A program made the position numbers and the translations under genes. A stretch of DNA of 57,401 nucleotides. Origin: Prevotella sp. UBA2742 (GTDB taxonomy: Bacteria > Bacteroidota > Bacteroidia > Bacteroidales > Bacteroidaceae). The stretch lies in contig DEJS01000014.1 of assembly GCA_002353485.1 (NCBI GenBank), positions 1-57,401 of the forward strand, in the 5' to 3' direction. Under the pieces are notes generated by a model, which was given only the letters and a program-made list of their open reading frames with translations, had not been told where the DNA came from and made no database searches. Of this stretch, positions 7,415-16,402 are shown in pieces. How positions within the stretch are numbered: the stretch's first letter is position 1; each line of letters opens with the position of its first letter.

Positions 7415-9268
7415 ATGAGAGAATACAGACAACTGACACAAGACGAAATTGAGGTGCTCGAGAGCAACAGCTGTTGGGCCGAGAATTGGGAAAAGGTAAA
7501 GGTGGCCGAGGAATTCTCACCTTATGGATTCCACCGTGTGGTGTTCTATGGCGACATCCGTCTGGGTGTGTTCGAGAAACAGGTGGAGGTGACGAAGGGC
7601 TTTGCCAAACATGCCGGCATCAACGACGCCACACTGCGTAACGTGACGGTGGGCGACAACTGCCTGATTGAGAAGGTGGGTAACTTCATCAATAACTACA
7701 CGATAGGCGACGACTGCTACATCTCGAACATCTCGACGATGGAGACCACCGAGGGCGCTACGTATGGCGAGGGCCACCTCATCTCGGTACTCAACGAGAT
7801 GGGCGACGGCAACGTGATGCTGTTTCACGACCTGAACTCGCAGCTGGCCGCCTTCATGGTGAAGCACTTCAGAGACAAACAGCTGAAGGACGCCCTGACG
7901 CGACTCATCAACGAAGAGATACGCTTTACGCTGCCCGAGCGAGGCACCATAGGCAACGGGGTGAAGATTATCAACGCCAAGGAAATAACGAATACGGTGG
8001 TGAAGGACGACTGTGAGATAAGCGGCGCTTCGCGGCTGTCGGACTGTACCATCCTGTCGTCGAAGGACGCCTCGGTGTATATAGGCACCGGGGTGATATG
8101 CGAGAACAGCATTATCTCGAACGGCTGTTCAATAACGAATTCGGTGAAGATGCAGGACTGCTTCGTAGGCGAGGCCTGTCAGATAACCAACGGCTTCACT
8201 GCCGAGGCGTCGGTGTTCTTCGCCAACTCGTATATGGCTAACGGTGAGGCCTGCGCCGCTTTCTGCGGACCATTCTCGGCGTCGCACCACAAGAGCTCGT
8301 TGTTGATAGGTGGCGAGTTCTCGTTCTATAACGCCGGCTCGAACACCAACTTCTCGAATCATGCCTACAAGATGGGACCGCTGCACTACGGCACACTGGA
8401 GCGTGGCTCGAAGACCGCATCGGGCGCTTACGTGCTGATGCCGGCCAAGATAGGAGCTTTCTCCGTATGCTTCGGAAAGCTGATGAACCATCCCGACATG
8501 CGCTGTCTGCCCTTTGCCTATCTGCTGGCCTACGGCGAGACGATGTATATAGTGCCGGGACGTAACATCACGACGGTAGGACTGTACCGCGACATCAAGA
8601 AATGGCCCAAGCGCGACAAGCGTGCCGCCTCGTGCCGTAAGAGCGTCATCAACTTTGACTGGCTGTCGCCATTTACGGTGGGCGAGATAGTAGAGGGCAA
8701 GAAAATCCTCGAAAACCTGCGCCAGGCCGGCGGCAAGAACGTGTCGTCGTACAACTTCCAGGAATACATCATCAATGCCTCTTCGCTGAAGAAAGGCATA
8801 AAATACTACGACATAGCACTCCGTATCTACATGGGTGCCGTGCTGAAACGTGCCGTGAAGGGTGGCTTCCTGGGCAAGCCCGTCAGCACCGTCGGCGAGG
8901 GCGAGTGGATAGACCTCAGCGGTCTGCTGCTGCCGGCTACGGAAGAGCAGCGGCTGATAGACGACGTCAAGAACGGCGCCATAGAGAGCATACAGGACGT
9001 GCTGAAGCGCTTCTACGACATCGACAAGCACTATCGTGAATACCAGTGGGCATGGACCTACAAGCTGATACTGGACTACTACGGCATCACCGAACTGACG
9101 GAGCCTGCCATGCAGCGTATCCGCGAGGACTACGTGCGTGCCCGCCGTGCTTGGATAGCCGAAATCCGTAAGGATGCCGACAAGGAGTTTGCCATGGGCG
9201 ACGTCGAGCAGGAGGTGTACGACGACTTTATCTCGAAATTAGATCACGAAATAGACTATGAAGATTAG
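7415..9268 (+). CDS. DUF4954 family protein with left-handed beta-helix repeats
   Basis: 617 residues from the ATG at 7415 (MREYRQLTQDEIEVLE). The frame is open further upstream, but those codons lie inside hflX. The middle of the protein has repeated hexapeptide-like turns (VTVGDNCLIEKVGNFINNYTI, and isoleucine/valine-stepped segments through about residue 330), as in left-handed beta-helix acyl- or sugar-nucleotide transferases. The family is conserved in Bacteroidetes and has no established reaction. Placement between hflX and an M16 peptidase, with an 11-base overlap into the latter, indicates an operon but gives no functional clue. Transferase activity is only a fold-based guess. Confidence 0.88.
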   Translation: MREYRQLTQDEIEVLESNSCWAENWEKVKVAEEFSPYGFHRVVFYGDIRLGVFEKQVEVTKGFAKHAGINDATLRNVTVGDNCLIEKVGNFINNYTIGDDCYISNISTMETTEGATYGEGHLISVLNEMGDGNVMLFHDLNSQLAAFMVKHFRDKQLKDALTRLINEEIRFTLPERGTIGNGVKIINAKEITNTVVKDDCEISGASRLSDCTILSSKDASVYIGTGVICENSIISNGCSITNSVKMQDCFVGEACQITNGFTAEASVFFANSYMANGEACAAFCGPFSASHHKSSLLIGGEFSFYNAGSNTNFSNHAYKMGPLHYGTLERGSKTASGAYVLMPAKIGAFSVCFGKLMNHPDMRCLPFAYLLAYGETMYIVPGRNITTVGLYRDIKKWPKRDKRAASCRKSVINFDWLSPFTVGEIVEGKKILENLRQAGGKNVSSYNFQEYIINASSLKKGIKYYDIALRIYMGAVLKRAVKGGFLGKPVSTVGEGEWIDLSGLLLPATEEQRLIDDVKNGAIESIQDVLKRFYDIDKHYREYQWAWTYKLILDYYGITELTEPAMQRIREDYVRARRAWIAEIRKDADKEFAMGDVEQEVYDDFISKLDHEIDYED

Positions 9269-12161
9269 ACATTTGCTGGCAGCTTGTCTGGCTGCTGTCA
9301 CGGTGGGCCTTCAGGCCAAGGACTATAAGTACGAGACAGTGCCGGGCGACCTGACACAGACGCGCATCTATACGCTGGACAACGGACTGAAGGTGTTTCT
9401 CTCGGTAAATAAAGAGAAACCGCGCATCCAGACATACGTCGCCGTGCGCACGGGGTCGAAGAACGACCCTGCCGAGACAACCGGTCTGGCGCACTATCTG
9501 GAGCACCTGATGTTCAAGGGCACCCGTCTGTTCGGCACTACCAACCCCGAGGCCGAGGCTCCGCTGCTGGACGAGATAGAACAGCGCTATGAAGCCTACC
9601 GCCGGCTGACAGACCCTGTGGCCCGCCGACAGGCCTACCATGAGATAGACTCCGTGTCGCAGGTGGCTGCCCAGTACTTTATACCCAATGAGTACGACAA
9701 GCTGATGGCCGCCATCGGAGCCCAGGGCACCAATGCCTTTACCTCGAACGACGTGACATGCTATACCGAGGACATCCCCTCGAACGAGGTGGAAAACTGG
9801 GCGAAGATACAGGCAGACCGTTTCCAGCACATGGTGATAAGAGGCTTCCACACCGAGCTGGAAGCCGTCTACGAGGAATACAACATGTATCTTACCGACG
9901 ACGGCGACAAGGTGTGGAGTGCACTGGGAAAGAAGCTGACCCCCACGCACCCCTACGGTACACAGACCACGATAGGCACACAGGAGCATCTGAAGAATCC
10001 TTCCATCACTAATATCAAGAATTACTTCCGTCGGTGGTATGTGCCCAACAAAGTGGCTGTATGCATGGCTGGCGACTTCAATCCTGACGAGGTGGTGGCC
10101 GTCATCGACCGCTACTTCGGGCAGTGGCAGCCTGCTGCTGACGTGTCGCAGCCGGTCTTTCCCGAACAGCCCCGGCTCACAGCGCCTGCCGATACCAGTG
10201 TGATAGGTCAGCAGGCTGAATATGTGGTGACGGCATGGCTGGCCAAGAAGGCCAGCGACCTGCAGTGCGACACGCTGGAGGTCATCGGCGAGATGCTGTC
10301 GAACGGCAAGGCAGGACTCTTCGACCTGAACCTGAATCAGGCCATGCGGGTGCAAGAGGCCTCGGGAGGAGTGATGCCTATGCAGGACTACACCGTCTTC
10401 TATCTGGACGGTAAGCCGAACAGCGGACAGACACTGGAAGAGGTGCGCACGCTGATGCTCAAGGAGATAGACAACCTGAAGCGGGGCAACTTCTCTGACG
10501 ACCTGTTGCCATCGGTCGTCAACAACAGAAAACTGCTCTACCAGCGTGCACTCGACTACAACCGCTGGCGCACACAACTGCATCTGGAGGCTTTCATCAA
10601 CGGAATACCCTGGCAGCAGAAGGTCTCGCAGATGGGTAGGATAGAGAAGATGACAAAACAGCAGATTGTCGACTTTGCCAACCGGTTCTTCACTGACGGC
10701 TATGCTACCGTGTTCAAGCATCAGGGTACAGACTCGCTGCAGAAGAAGATTGAAAAACCGGCCATTACCCCCATACCTGCTAACCGTGACCTGGTGAGCC
10801 AGTTTGTGCATGACATACAGCACTCAGAGGTAAAGCCCATCGAGCCGCAGTTTGTCGACTTTAAGCGCGACCTGACCATAGGCAACCTGAGGAAGGACGT
10901 CTCCTTGTTGTACAAGCAGAACACCGAGAACGACCTGTTCCAGCTGATGTTTCGCTACGACTTCGGACAGCAGGACGACAACCGCTACGACATTGCTGCC
11001 GGCTACCTGGACTATGTGGGAACAGACAGGCTGACCGCTGCCGACATCAAGCAGCAGTTCTATAAGTTAGCCTGCAATTACAGCGTCACTGTGAACAGTG
11101 ACAACCTGAACATCTCGCTGTCAGGACTTAACGAGAATATGCCTGCTGCCCTTGCCCTTTTGGAAGACCTGCTTCAGCATGCCAAAGCAGATGAACAGTC
11201 GTACAACCAGTATGTCGACTTGGTGCTGAAGGCTCGCGACGATGCCAAGAAAGACCAGCGCACCTGCTTCGACATGCTCTATGAGTATGGTGTCTATGGC
11301 GAGCATAACCTTTCCCGCGACAAGATGTCGGCCGAGCAGTTGCGCCACACCGCTCCCCAGCAGCTGCTGGGACTGCTGAAAGGCCTCGGTGGCATGCAGC
11401 ATACGGTGTTGTACTATGGCCCGCTGAGCGAGCAGGAGCTGGCGACAGCTATCGGCAAGGTACGCCAGTCGCCAAAGCGGATGGCTGCAGTACCCAAGGG
11501 TAAGCCCTATATGAAGCAGACTACTCCGCAGAACGAGATATGGATAGCCCCCTTTGAGGCTAAGAACATCTACCTGCGCATGTACCATAACGAGCAACGT
11601 CCGTGGAACGTCGCTGAGGCTGGCGTGATGACGCTGTTCAACGAGTACTTCGGTGGCGGCATGAACGGTATTGTGTTCCAGGAGTTGCGTGAGGCACGCG
11701 GACTGGCCTATAATGCCTATGCCGTCTATAACCGGCCCGCTAAGAAGGACGAGAAGGAGAGCTTCTTTACGCATATCATATCCCAGAACGACAAGATGAT
11801 GGACTGCATACGCCAATTCCACAGCATACTGGACGAGATGCCCCAGTCGGAGGCTGCCTTCCAGATTGCCAAGGATGCCGTGCAGAAAAAGCTGGCTTCA
11901 CAGCGTACCACGAAGTTCGGCGTCATCAGTGCCTACCTGATGGCTCAGCGCTTAGGACTGGACTACGACTTGAACCAGAAGATATACGAGCAGCTGCCGT
12001 CGCTGAAGCTGAAGGATATTGCCGACTTCGAGCAGCAGCAGATGGCCCGGAAGCCCTTCCGCTTCCTGCTGTTAGGCGACGAGAAGGAACTCGATGTCCC
12101 GTCGCTGGAGAAGATAGGACCCATACGCCGCCTTACACTGGAGGAGGTATTCGGATATTAA
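9258..12161 (+). CDS. M16 family zinc metallopeptidase, secreted
   Basis: 967 residues with a cleavable signal peptide (MKIRHLLAACLAAVTVGLQA) and the inverted zinc motif HYLEH at 79-83, followed by the third-ligand helix ELEAVYEEYNMY. This is the pitrilysin/insulinase fold with two M16 halves: the N-terminal half is catalytic, while the C-terminal half (about 560-960) keeps the GLAYNAYAVY segment but no HxxEH. It is probably a periplasmic oligopeptide- or protein-degrading clamshell enzyme. The gene overlaps the DUF4954 gene by 11 bases, so translation is coupled. It ends 17 bases before the opposing minus-strand mini-ORF. Confidence 0.93.
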   Translation: MKIRHLLAACLAAVTVGLQAKDYKYETVPGDLTQTRIYTLDNGLKVFLSVNKEKPRIQTYVAVRTGSKNDPAETTGLAHYLEHLMFKGTRLFGTTNPEAEAPLLDEIEQRYEAYRRLTDPVARRQAYHEIDSVSQVAAQYFIPNEYDKLMAAIGAQGTNAFTSNDVTCYTEDIPSNEVENWAKIQADRFQHMVIRGFHTELEAVYEEYNMYLTDDGDKVWSALGKKLTPTHPYGTQTTIGTQEHLKNPSITNIKNYFRRWYVPNKVAVCMAGDFNPDEVVAVIDRYFGQWQPAADVSQPVFPEQPRLTAPADTSVIGQQAEYVVTAWLAKKASDLQCDTLEVIGEMLSNGKAGLFDLNLNQAMRVQEASGGVMPMQDYTVFYLDGKPNSGQTLEEVRTLMLKEIDNLKRGNFSDDLLPSVVNNRKLLYQRALDYNRWRTQLHLEAFINGIPWQQKVSQMGRIEKMTKQQIVDFANRFFTDGYATVFKHQGTDSLQKKIEKPAITPIPANRDLVSQFVHDIQHSEVKPIEPQFVDFKRDLTIGNLRKDVSLLYKQNTENDLFQLMFRYDFGQQDDNRYDIAAGYLDYVGTDRLTAADIKQQFYKLACNYSVTVNSDNLNISLSGLNENMPAALALLEDLLQHAKADEQSYNQYVDLVLKARDDAKKDQRTCFDMLYEYGVYGEHNLSRDKMSAEQLRHTAPQQLLGLLKGLGGMQHTVLYYGPLSEQELATAIGKVRQSPKRMAAVPKGKPYMKQTTPQNEIWIAPFEAKNIYLRMYHNEQRPWNVAEAGVMTLFNEYFGGGMNGIVFQELREARGLAYNAYAVYNRPAKKDEKESFFTHIISQNDKMMDCIRQFHSILDEMPQSEAAFQIAKDAVQKKLASQRTTKFGVISAYLMAQRLGLDYDLNQKIYEQLPSLKLKDIADFEQQQMARKPFRFLLLGDEKELDVPSLEKIGPIRRLTLEEVFGY

Positions 12162-12178
12162 AAAGTATAATTTGACAC

Positions 12179-12244
12179 TTACTCTATCGCATCCACGCTC
12201 TCGCGCAGCGACTCCATATACGCGGTAACCTCCCTTGCCGTCAT
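12179..12244 (-). pseudogene. 21-codon ORF coupled to bcp, possible gene remnant
   Basis: The ATG overlaps the bcp stop as ATGA (12241-12244) and encodes MTAREVTAYMESLRESVDAI plus one Glu before TAA. The ATGA coupling and the helical, charged sequence suggest the first residues of a former downstream gene, reminiscent of the N-terminus of small DNA-repair or DUF1801-type proteins. The frame stops just before the convergent M16 gene, so the rest may have been lost in a rearrangement. Chance cannot be ruled out for 21 codons. Confidence 0.3.
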
Positions 12245-12696
12245 ACGCCCAGAATCTGCCCAGCGTGTTCCTTGGTCTTGATCTGCTTGCCCTGCATAAT
12301 TTGCTCGATGATGCCCTCCTCGTTGATGACGAAGGTGGTGCGGATGGTGCCCATTACCTTCTTTCCATACATCGACTTCTCGCCCCAGGCACCCATCGCC
12401 TCCATGAGTGTCTTGTCCACATCGGCAATCAGCGGGAAGGGCAGTTGGTGCTTCTCCTTGAACTTCTGATGCGAGGCAGCAGAGTCCTTGCTCACGCCCA
12501 CCACCTCATAGCCCTGTGCCTGCAGCGCATCGTAGTGGTCGCGCAGACTGCACGCCTCAGCGGTACAGCCACTCGTGTTATCCTTCGGGTAGAAATACAG
12601 CACCAGCTTTCTGCCACGATAGTCACTCAGACGGATGTCCCGTCCCTGCTCGTCCTTGCCCAATATCTCGGGTGCCTTGTCTCCAATGTTCATCAT
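12241..12696 (-). CDS. bcp: Peroxiredoxin of the BCP/PrxQ type
   Basis: 151 residues from the ATG at 12696 (MMNIGDKAPE). An in-frame TTG at 12714 would add six Asn/Lys-rich residues and is less likely. The thioredoxin-like fold carries the peroxidatic motif YPKDNTSGCTAEAC, with the resolving cysteine five residues after the peroxidatic one, as in E. coli BCP (156 residues). It reduces hydrogen peroxide and organic hydroperoxides using thioredoxin in the cytoplasm. The start is 19 bases from the end of the broken DUF4143 gene, and the only promoter visible upstream is that pseudogene's own (13021-13028), so bcp may now be read from it. Confidence 0.94.
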   Translation of the reverse strand: MMNIGDKAPEILGKDEQGRDIRLSDYRGRKLVLYFYPKDNTSGCTAEACSLRDHYDALQAQGYEVVGVSKDSAASHQKFKEKHQLPFPLIADVDKTLMEAMGAWGEKSMYGKKVMGTIRTTFVINEEGIIEQIMQGKQIKTKEHAGQILGV

Positions 12697-12714
12697 ATTG
12701 TTGTTTTTGTTCAA

Positions 12715-12998
12715 TTATCCCTCATCAATCCCCTCCAAATCGACATCGTAAATAACCTCGCCAAGGACTTCTTGCTTTAGGAATGCAACCATATAGATGG
12801 GCAGATGGGCAACGTGCGGCCACCCTTTTCGATGATGAAGTCCAGTTCGCCCTGTTTCTTGCTGTTGAAGTAGTAGAGCTCGAATCCGTGGGCCTGCAGT
12901 TCCTGAGCCACCACATTCTCGTATATCGAACCGAAGTTGATGCCCTTTTCGTCGCTGATGATGCGCAATTGGATTCCTTCAGCATACTGCTTCAGCAT
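12715..12998 (-). pseudogene. Remnant of an AAA ATPase with DUF4143 domain
   Basis: The frame from 12998 encodes a typical DUF4143 stretch (IYENVVAQELQAHGFELYYF, then NSKKQGELDFIIEKGG) and then changes frame. A second frame ends the gene with LPIYMVAFLKQEVLGEVIYD and a short acidic tail, the normal C-terminus of these ATPases. The segment between them (the usual EVKSGKDY region) is missing, and the N-terminal AAA domain is gone too. At the internal junction the sequence TGCCCATC occurs twice in a row, which fits deletion between short direct repeats. The family makes predicted ATPases of about 380-400 residues, common and often decayed in Bacteroidales. Confidence 0.8.
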
Positions 12999-13020
12999 AT
13001 CGTTGTCCGTTTTTTCATTG

Positions 13021-13028
13021 CAAAGATA
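13021..13028 (-). promoter_or_regulatory. -7 element retained in front of the DUF4143 pseudogene
   Basis: TATCTTTG on the minus strand. It is followed by an ATG (13017) that opens only an 8-codon frame, so the original start seems separated from its body by deletion. Confidence 0.55.
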
Positions 13029-13085
13029 GTTCTTTTTGTCCGTTTTTCCAATATGACCCGATGTGTTTTTGCCCGTTTTTCCAAT
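13028..13085. repeat. Repeated TTGGAAAAACGG motif near the pseudogene promoter
   Basis: ATTGGAAAAACGGGC and ATTGGAAAAACGGAC (minus strand) occur 30 bases apart upstream of the -7 element, and a third partial copy, AAAAAACGGACA, lies just downstream of it. The spacing around the promoter is what a repressor- or activator-binding repeat would show, possibly for autoregulation by the lost ATPase. Confidence 0.4.
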
Positions 13086-13117
13086 TAATTAACAGTCTCT
13101 TAGCGGAAGCTGGCTAC

Positions 13118-14113
13118 TTACACTGCTGCTTTGAATCGTTTCTGCGGTGCATAGCTATGAAAAGATGCCGCTCTGAGGGCCATATTCTCACGGAGTTGGT
13201 CGCGGTAGAGCCATATCTCGCGCGAGTGGTAGTTGCCCTCCCTGCCTATCAGGGGCAGGAGGTAGTCTTGTGCCGTGAAGCCTTTGACCAGCAGCAGTCC
13301 AGTAGCTACATCGAGTCGAATGCTCATTGTGTCTTTCTTCTGTTCAGTCACGGGTAGTAGCGGCGACGGTTCGGTAATCAGGAGGGCCGTGACGCTGTCT
13401 GTCCGCCAGTTAATGGGGTTGATGGCCACACGGCTCTTCTCCCATCCCGGCATGGTGCAGGTGGTGTCGCGCACCGAGTTATAGCAGATGGTAACGCCTG
13501 TGTCGTCAGCCCGTTTTGCCGGTATGATGTGGGAGTGGCTCTCACGAATGGGGATGCCAATGGCGTAGGCCGCTATCATTCTTTGGTAGGTCTCTTCGTC
13601 CATCTCCTTCAGCAGTTCCAGCATGATGTAGGCACCCTGACTGTAGCCTGCCAGAATAAAAGGACGGTGGTCATTGAGGTGCTGTAGATAGTATCGGAAG
13701 GCGCGACGCACATCACCCAACGGCGGGGGTATGCGTGCTGCCTTCAGACTGTCGCTCTCGAAACTCTGCAGCGAGCACTGCCGGTAGTAGGGCGCGTAGA
13801 AGTTCAAACGTCCGCTTACTAGCGTATCCACACCATGCATCTCTGCGTAGAGCGGAGCCCGCAGGCTGTCGCGATAAGTGTCGGCATAATGGCAGGTGTC
13901 GCCACCGGGCAGCACATAGTCACCTGTCTCTGTCGAGATGATATAAAACACATCGGCTGCGGCCTGCCTGTCGGTGATATACCACTGTGTAGTATCCTGA
14001 TAGTCGGGCTCTTCAGGAACCAGTACGCTGATCGTCTTTCGCTGCTGGCACGAAGTCCACGCTATTGGTAAGACAATCGCAATGGATAATAAACGTAAGA
14101 AAATCTCTTTCAT
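13118..14113 (-). CDS. DUF3089 alpha/beta-hydrolase-like lipoprotein
   Basis: 331 residues with a signal ending at WTSC (Cys22). DUF3089 proteins have an alpha/beta hydrolase fold, and the nucleophile elbow GYSQGAYIMLELL is clear near residue 157. TDRQAAADVFYIISTE and FYAPYYRQCSL are family-typical. A catalytic histidine late in the chain cannot be assigned with confidence. The substrate is unknown; esterase activity is a fold-based inference. The gene lies 21 bases downstream of the TIGR03915 gene on the same strand, probably as the last gene of that transcript. Confidence 0.85.
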   Translation of the reverse strand: MKEIFLRLLSIAIVLPIAWTSCQQRKTISVLVPEEPDYQDTTQWYITDRQAAADVFYIISTETGDYVLPGGDTCHYADTYRDSLRAPLYAEMHGVDTLVSGRLNFYAPYYRQCSLQSFESDSLKAARIPPPLGDVRRAFRYYLQHLNDHRPFILAGYSQGAYIMLELLKEMDEETYQRMIAAYAIGIPIRESHSHIIPAKRADDTGVTICYNSVRDTTCTMPGWEKSRVAINPINWRTDSVTALLITEPSPLLPVTEQKKDTMSIRLDVATGLLLVKGFTAQDYLLPLIGREGNYHSREIWLYRDQLRENMALRAASFHSYAPQKRFKAAV

Positions 14114-14134
14114 TCTTCTATGTTGCTTCTGTTA

Positions 14135-14956
14135 CTAGTTTTTCTCCGTCATGTAGCGCCAGTAACGGTGGGGCATGTCGTTGAGTTGTTTACGGGGATT
14201 GATGCGCTCGCGGATGCAGATGGCCTTGAAGTAGGTGCGCCAGAGGTTCTGAAACAGTTGGTCGTCGGTGCTGAGCACAGCGGCATCGAGCTTGCCGTTG
14301 GTAAGGTCGAAAGGTACGGCGGATTCGTCTTCGAAGGTGATGCGGACGACGGCGTCCTTGTCTTTCTTCGTTGAAGGGAGTGATGCGTCTGGCAGGGTGG
14401 GAGAGGGACAGTCATAGTAGTAGCCATAGTGGCGGCGGGCATCGTAGATGAGCCACGGCTGGTCGCCAAAGCGGTCCTGAAAGTGGTCGATGATGAGCGG
14501 CAGCACGTTGTGGTCGGGCGCGACGACGGCCAGATAGGTGCCGTCCTTCGCTTTCTGGAAACGGATGAACTGCTTCATGCGCTGTTCTTCGTGGAGCACA
14601 CGGCGACAGGTGTTGCGCACGAAGAGCACGTCGGGGTCGGAGGCGTTGTGGGAGAGGTCTTTTCCCGTCTGGAACACCTTACAGATATAGTTGAACAGCG
14701 GCTGGTTGAGCGTCCGTTCCTCCGACATCCAGCTGATGCTGATGATGCGCAGGGCTTCTCGCGACAGGTGCTTTTCAAGGCCTTTCCAGACACGGGCGGC
14801 CTTCTCTTCGTCGGTCGTCACGTGTTGGAGGTCGTCGGCAAACAGCGGCAGTTGCTCACCCTCAGCCAATAGTTGCGGCTGCTGGTGCAGGGCGAAACTG
14901 TCGAACACGGCTGTCAGCAGTCCGTCGAGGGTATTGTCAAAGATGTATGTCGTCAT
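14135..14956 (-). CDS. TIGR03915 family protein (DUF4130), partner of radical SAM protein
   Basis: 273 residues matching the TIGR03915 family (MTTYIFDNTLDGLLTAVFDS, then VLFVRNTCRRVLHEEQRMKQ and FRFGDQPWLIYDARRHYGYY-like blocks). Members are encoded beside a TIGR03916 radical SAM protein and are predicted to act in DNA modification or repair, some as fusions with a uracil-DNA glycosylase domain. This version lacks the glycosylase extension. The start overlaps the upstream radical SAM stop as ATGA, so the two are strictly coupled. The actual chemistry is not established. Confidence 0.88.
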   Translation of the reverse strand: MTTYIFDNTLDGLLTAVFDSFALHQQPQLLAEGEQLPLFADDLQHVTTDEEKAARVWKGLEKHLSREALRIISISWMSEERTLNQPLFNYICKVFQTGKDLSHNASDPDVLFVRNTCRRVLHEEQRMKQFIRFQKAKDGTYLAVVAPDHNVLPLIIDHFQDRFGDQPWLIYDARRHYGYYYDCPSPTLPDASLPSTKKDKDAVVRITFEDESAVPFDLTNGKLDAAVLSTDDQLFQNLWRTYFKAICIRERINPRKQLNDMPHRYWRYMTEKN

Positions 14957-16245
14957 TCGTCCTTAAACTCCAGCGTCAACTGCTGTTCTGCTGCTGCCCG
15001 CTTCTGTTGGGCCTTCGAGAGCAGCAGGGGGCGCAGCCGTTCGGGATGCAGTTCGTTGATGCCCACGATGGGCTGCGAGAAGTTGCTGGTCAGTTCGCCG
15101 CAGGTGATGAAATACTTGGCCTTCTTCATCACCACGCCCATCTTCTTCAGGTGGTACGACGTGATGCGGTTGAAGCGGCGCGAGTTGACAATGAGCACGG
15201 CAGAGCGCACACCGATGCCTGGCACACGGAGGATGCGCTCATAGTCGTCGCGGTTGATGTCAACAGGGAAGAATTCCGGATGGCGCAGGGCCCAACCGAG
15301 TTTCGGGTCCACCTCCAAGTCGAGATGCGAGTGGGCATCATCCACAATCTCGTCCACATCGAAATGATAGAAGCGTAGGAGCCAGTCAGCCTGGTAAAGG
15401 CGGTTCTCGCGCACCAGCGGCGGTTGCTTCAGCACGGGCAGCCGGGGGTCGTAGGTGTTTACGCTGATGTAACCGCTGTAATAGACGCGCCGCATGGTGG
15501 GCTGCTGATACATGGCCGACGACATGCGCAGGATGTCGAGGTCGCTCTCCTTGGTGGCCCCCACAATCATCTGCGTCGACTGTCCGGCAGGCACGAAGCG
15601 CGGGGCGTGGCGATATTTCTTCCGGTCCTCCTTGTTCTCCAGCACGCCCTGCTGAATCTGCTTCATGGGCAGGAAGACGCTCTGGTGGTCCTTCTCGGGA
15701 GCCAGGAGTTTGAGCGACTCCTCCTTCGGTATCTCGATGTTGATGCTCATGCGGTCGGCATAGCGGCCGGCCTCTGTCAGCATCTCCTGCGAGGCACCGG
15801 GGATGGTCTTCAGGTGGATGTAGCCGTTGAAGCGGTGTACCGTCCTAAGGTCGCGCACGATGGCCACCAGCCGCTCCATCGTGTAGTCGGGCGTGCGCAC
15901 CACACCGCTCGACAGAAACAGTCCCTCGATGTAGTTGCGGCGATAGAACTCCATCACGATCTCCTCCAGTTCCGCGACGCTGAGCGTGGCTCTCGGTATG
16001 TCGTTGGAGCGGCGGTTCACGCAGTAGGCGCAGTCGTAGCGGCAGTGGTTGGTGAGCATCACCTTGAGCAGCGAGATGCAGCGCCCGTCGTCGGCAAACG
16101 AGTGGCAGATGCCCACGCCGCCCACGGTATTGCCCACCATGCCCTGCTTGCCGCCCCGCACGGTGCCGCTGGAGGAGCACGACACGTCGTACTTCGCCGA
16201 CTCTGCGAGAATGCGCAGCCTCTCCATGGTCTTTTCCGTCAACAT
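14953..16245 (-). CDS. TIGR03916 radical SAM protein, putative DNA modification/repair
   Basis: 430 residues from the ATG at 16245 (MLTEKTMERLRILAESAKYD). The start is chosen because relatives begin 14-15 residues before AKYDVSCSSSG, and because a TACCTTTG promoter lies 6 bases upstream, which excludes the longer open frame. An alternative ATG lies at 16227. The radical SAM cluster motif is CRYDCAYC (CxxxCxxC), preceded by a cysteine-rich GGVGICHSFADDGRC segment. The C-terminus has a helix-hairpin-helix-like RVPGIGVRSAVLIV, a DNA-binding motif that supports a DNA substrate. It forms a two-gene unit with TIGR03915 by a four-base overlap. Confidence 0.9.
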   Translation of the reverse strand: MLTEKTMERLRILAESAKYDVSCSSSGTVRGGKQGMVGNTVGGVGICHSFADDGRCISLLKVMLTNHCRYDCAYCVNRRSNDIPRATLSVAELEEIVMEFYRRNYIEGLFLSSGVVRTPDYTMERLVAIVRDLRTVHRFNGYIHLKTIPGASQEMLTEAGRYADRMSINIEIPKEESLKLLAPEKDHQSVFLPMKQIQQGVLENKEDRKKYRHAPRFVPAGQSTQMIVGATKESDLDILRMSSAMYQQPTMRRVYYSGYISVNTYDPRLPVLKQPPLVRENRLYQADWLLRFYHFDVDEIVDDAHSHLDLEVDPKLGWALRHPEFFPVDINRDDYERILRVPGIGVRSAVLIVNSRRFNRITSYHLKKMGVVMKKAKYFITCGELTSNFSQPIVGINELHPERLRPLLLSKAQQKRAAAEQQLTLEFKDE

Positions 16246-16251
16246 CGGCTG

Positions 16252-16259
16252 CAAAGGTA
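16252..16259 (-). promoter_or_regulatory. -7 element for the radical SAM operon
   Basis: TACCTTTG on the minus strand, only 6 bases from the chosen ATG. The transcript would be leaderless or nearly so, or else translation begins at 16227. Confidence 0.6.
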
Positions 16260-16384
16260 CGAATAAACATGAAAAATGCAAAAAGAAAACCTGTTTTTCC
16301 TTTATTCATTGTTGCTTCGCCATTTATTTACGGTTATTCTGCGTTAATTTTCCGAAATTGCTTTCCGGAGTCAACCATTTTTTG

Positions 16385-16392
16385 TACCTTTG
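16385..16392 (+). promoter_or_regulatory. -7 element for the yhhQ-queF operon
   Basis: TACCTTTG with TTTC 19 bases upstream (16362-16365). Transcription would start near 16398-16400 and give a leader of about 75 bases before the yhhQ ATG. Confidence 0.65.
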
Positions 16393-16402
16393 CACCCGCT
16401 TT

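Noticed and set aside
9228..10823. A 531-codon open frame antisense to the M16 peptidase gene
   Set aside because: It is Val/His/Leu-rich as expected from the opposite strand of a GC-rich gene; the M16 frame has motifs and a signal peptide.
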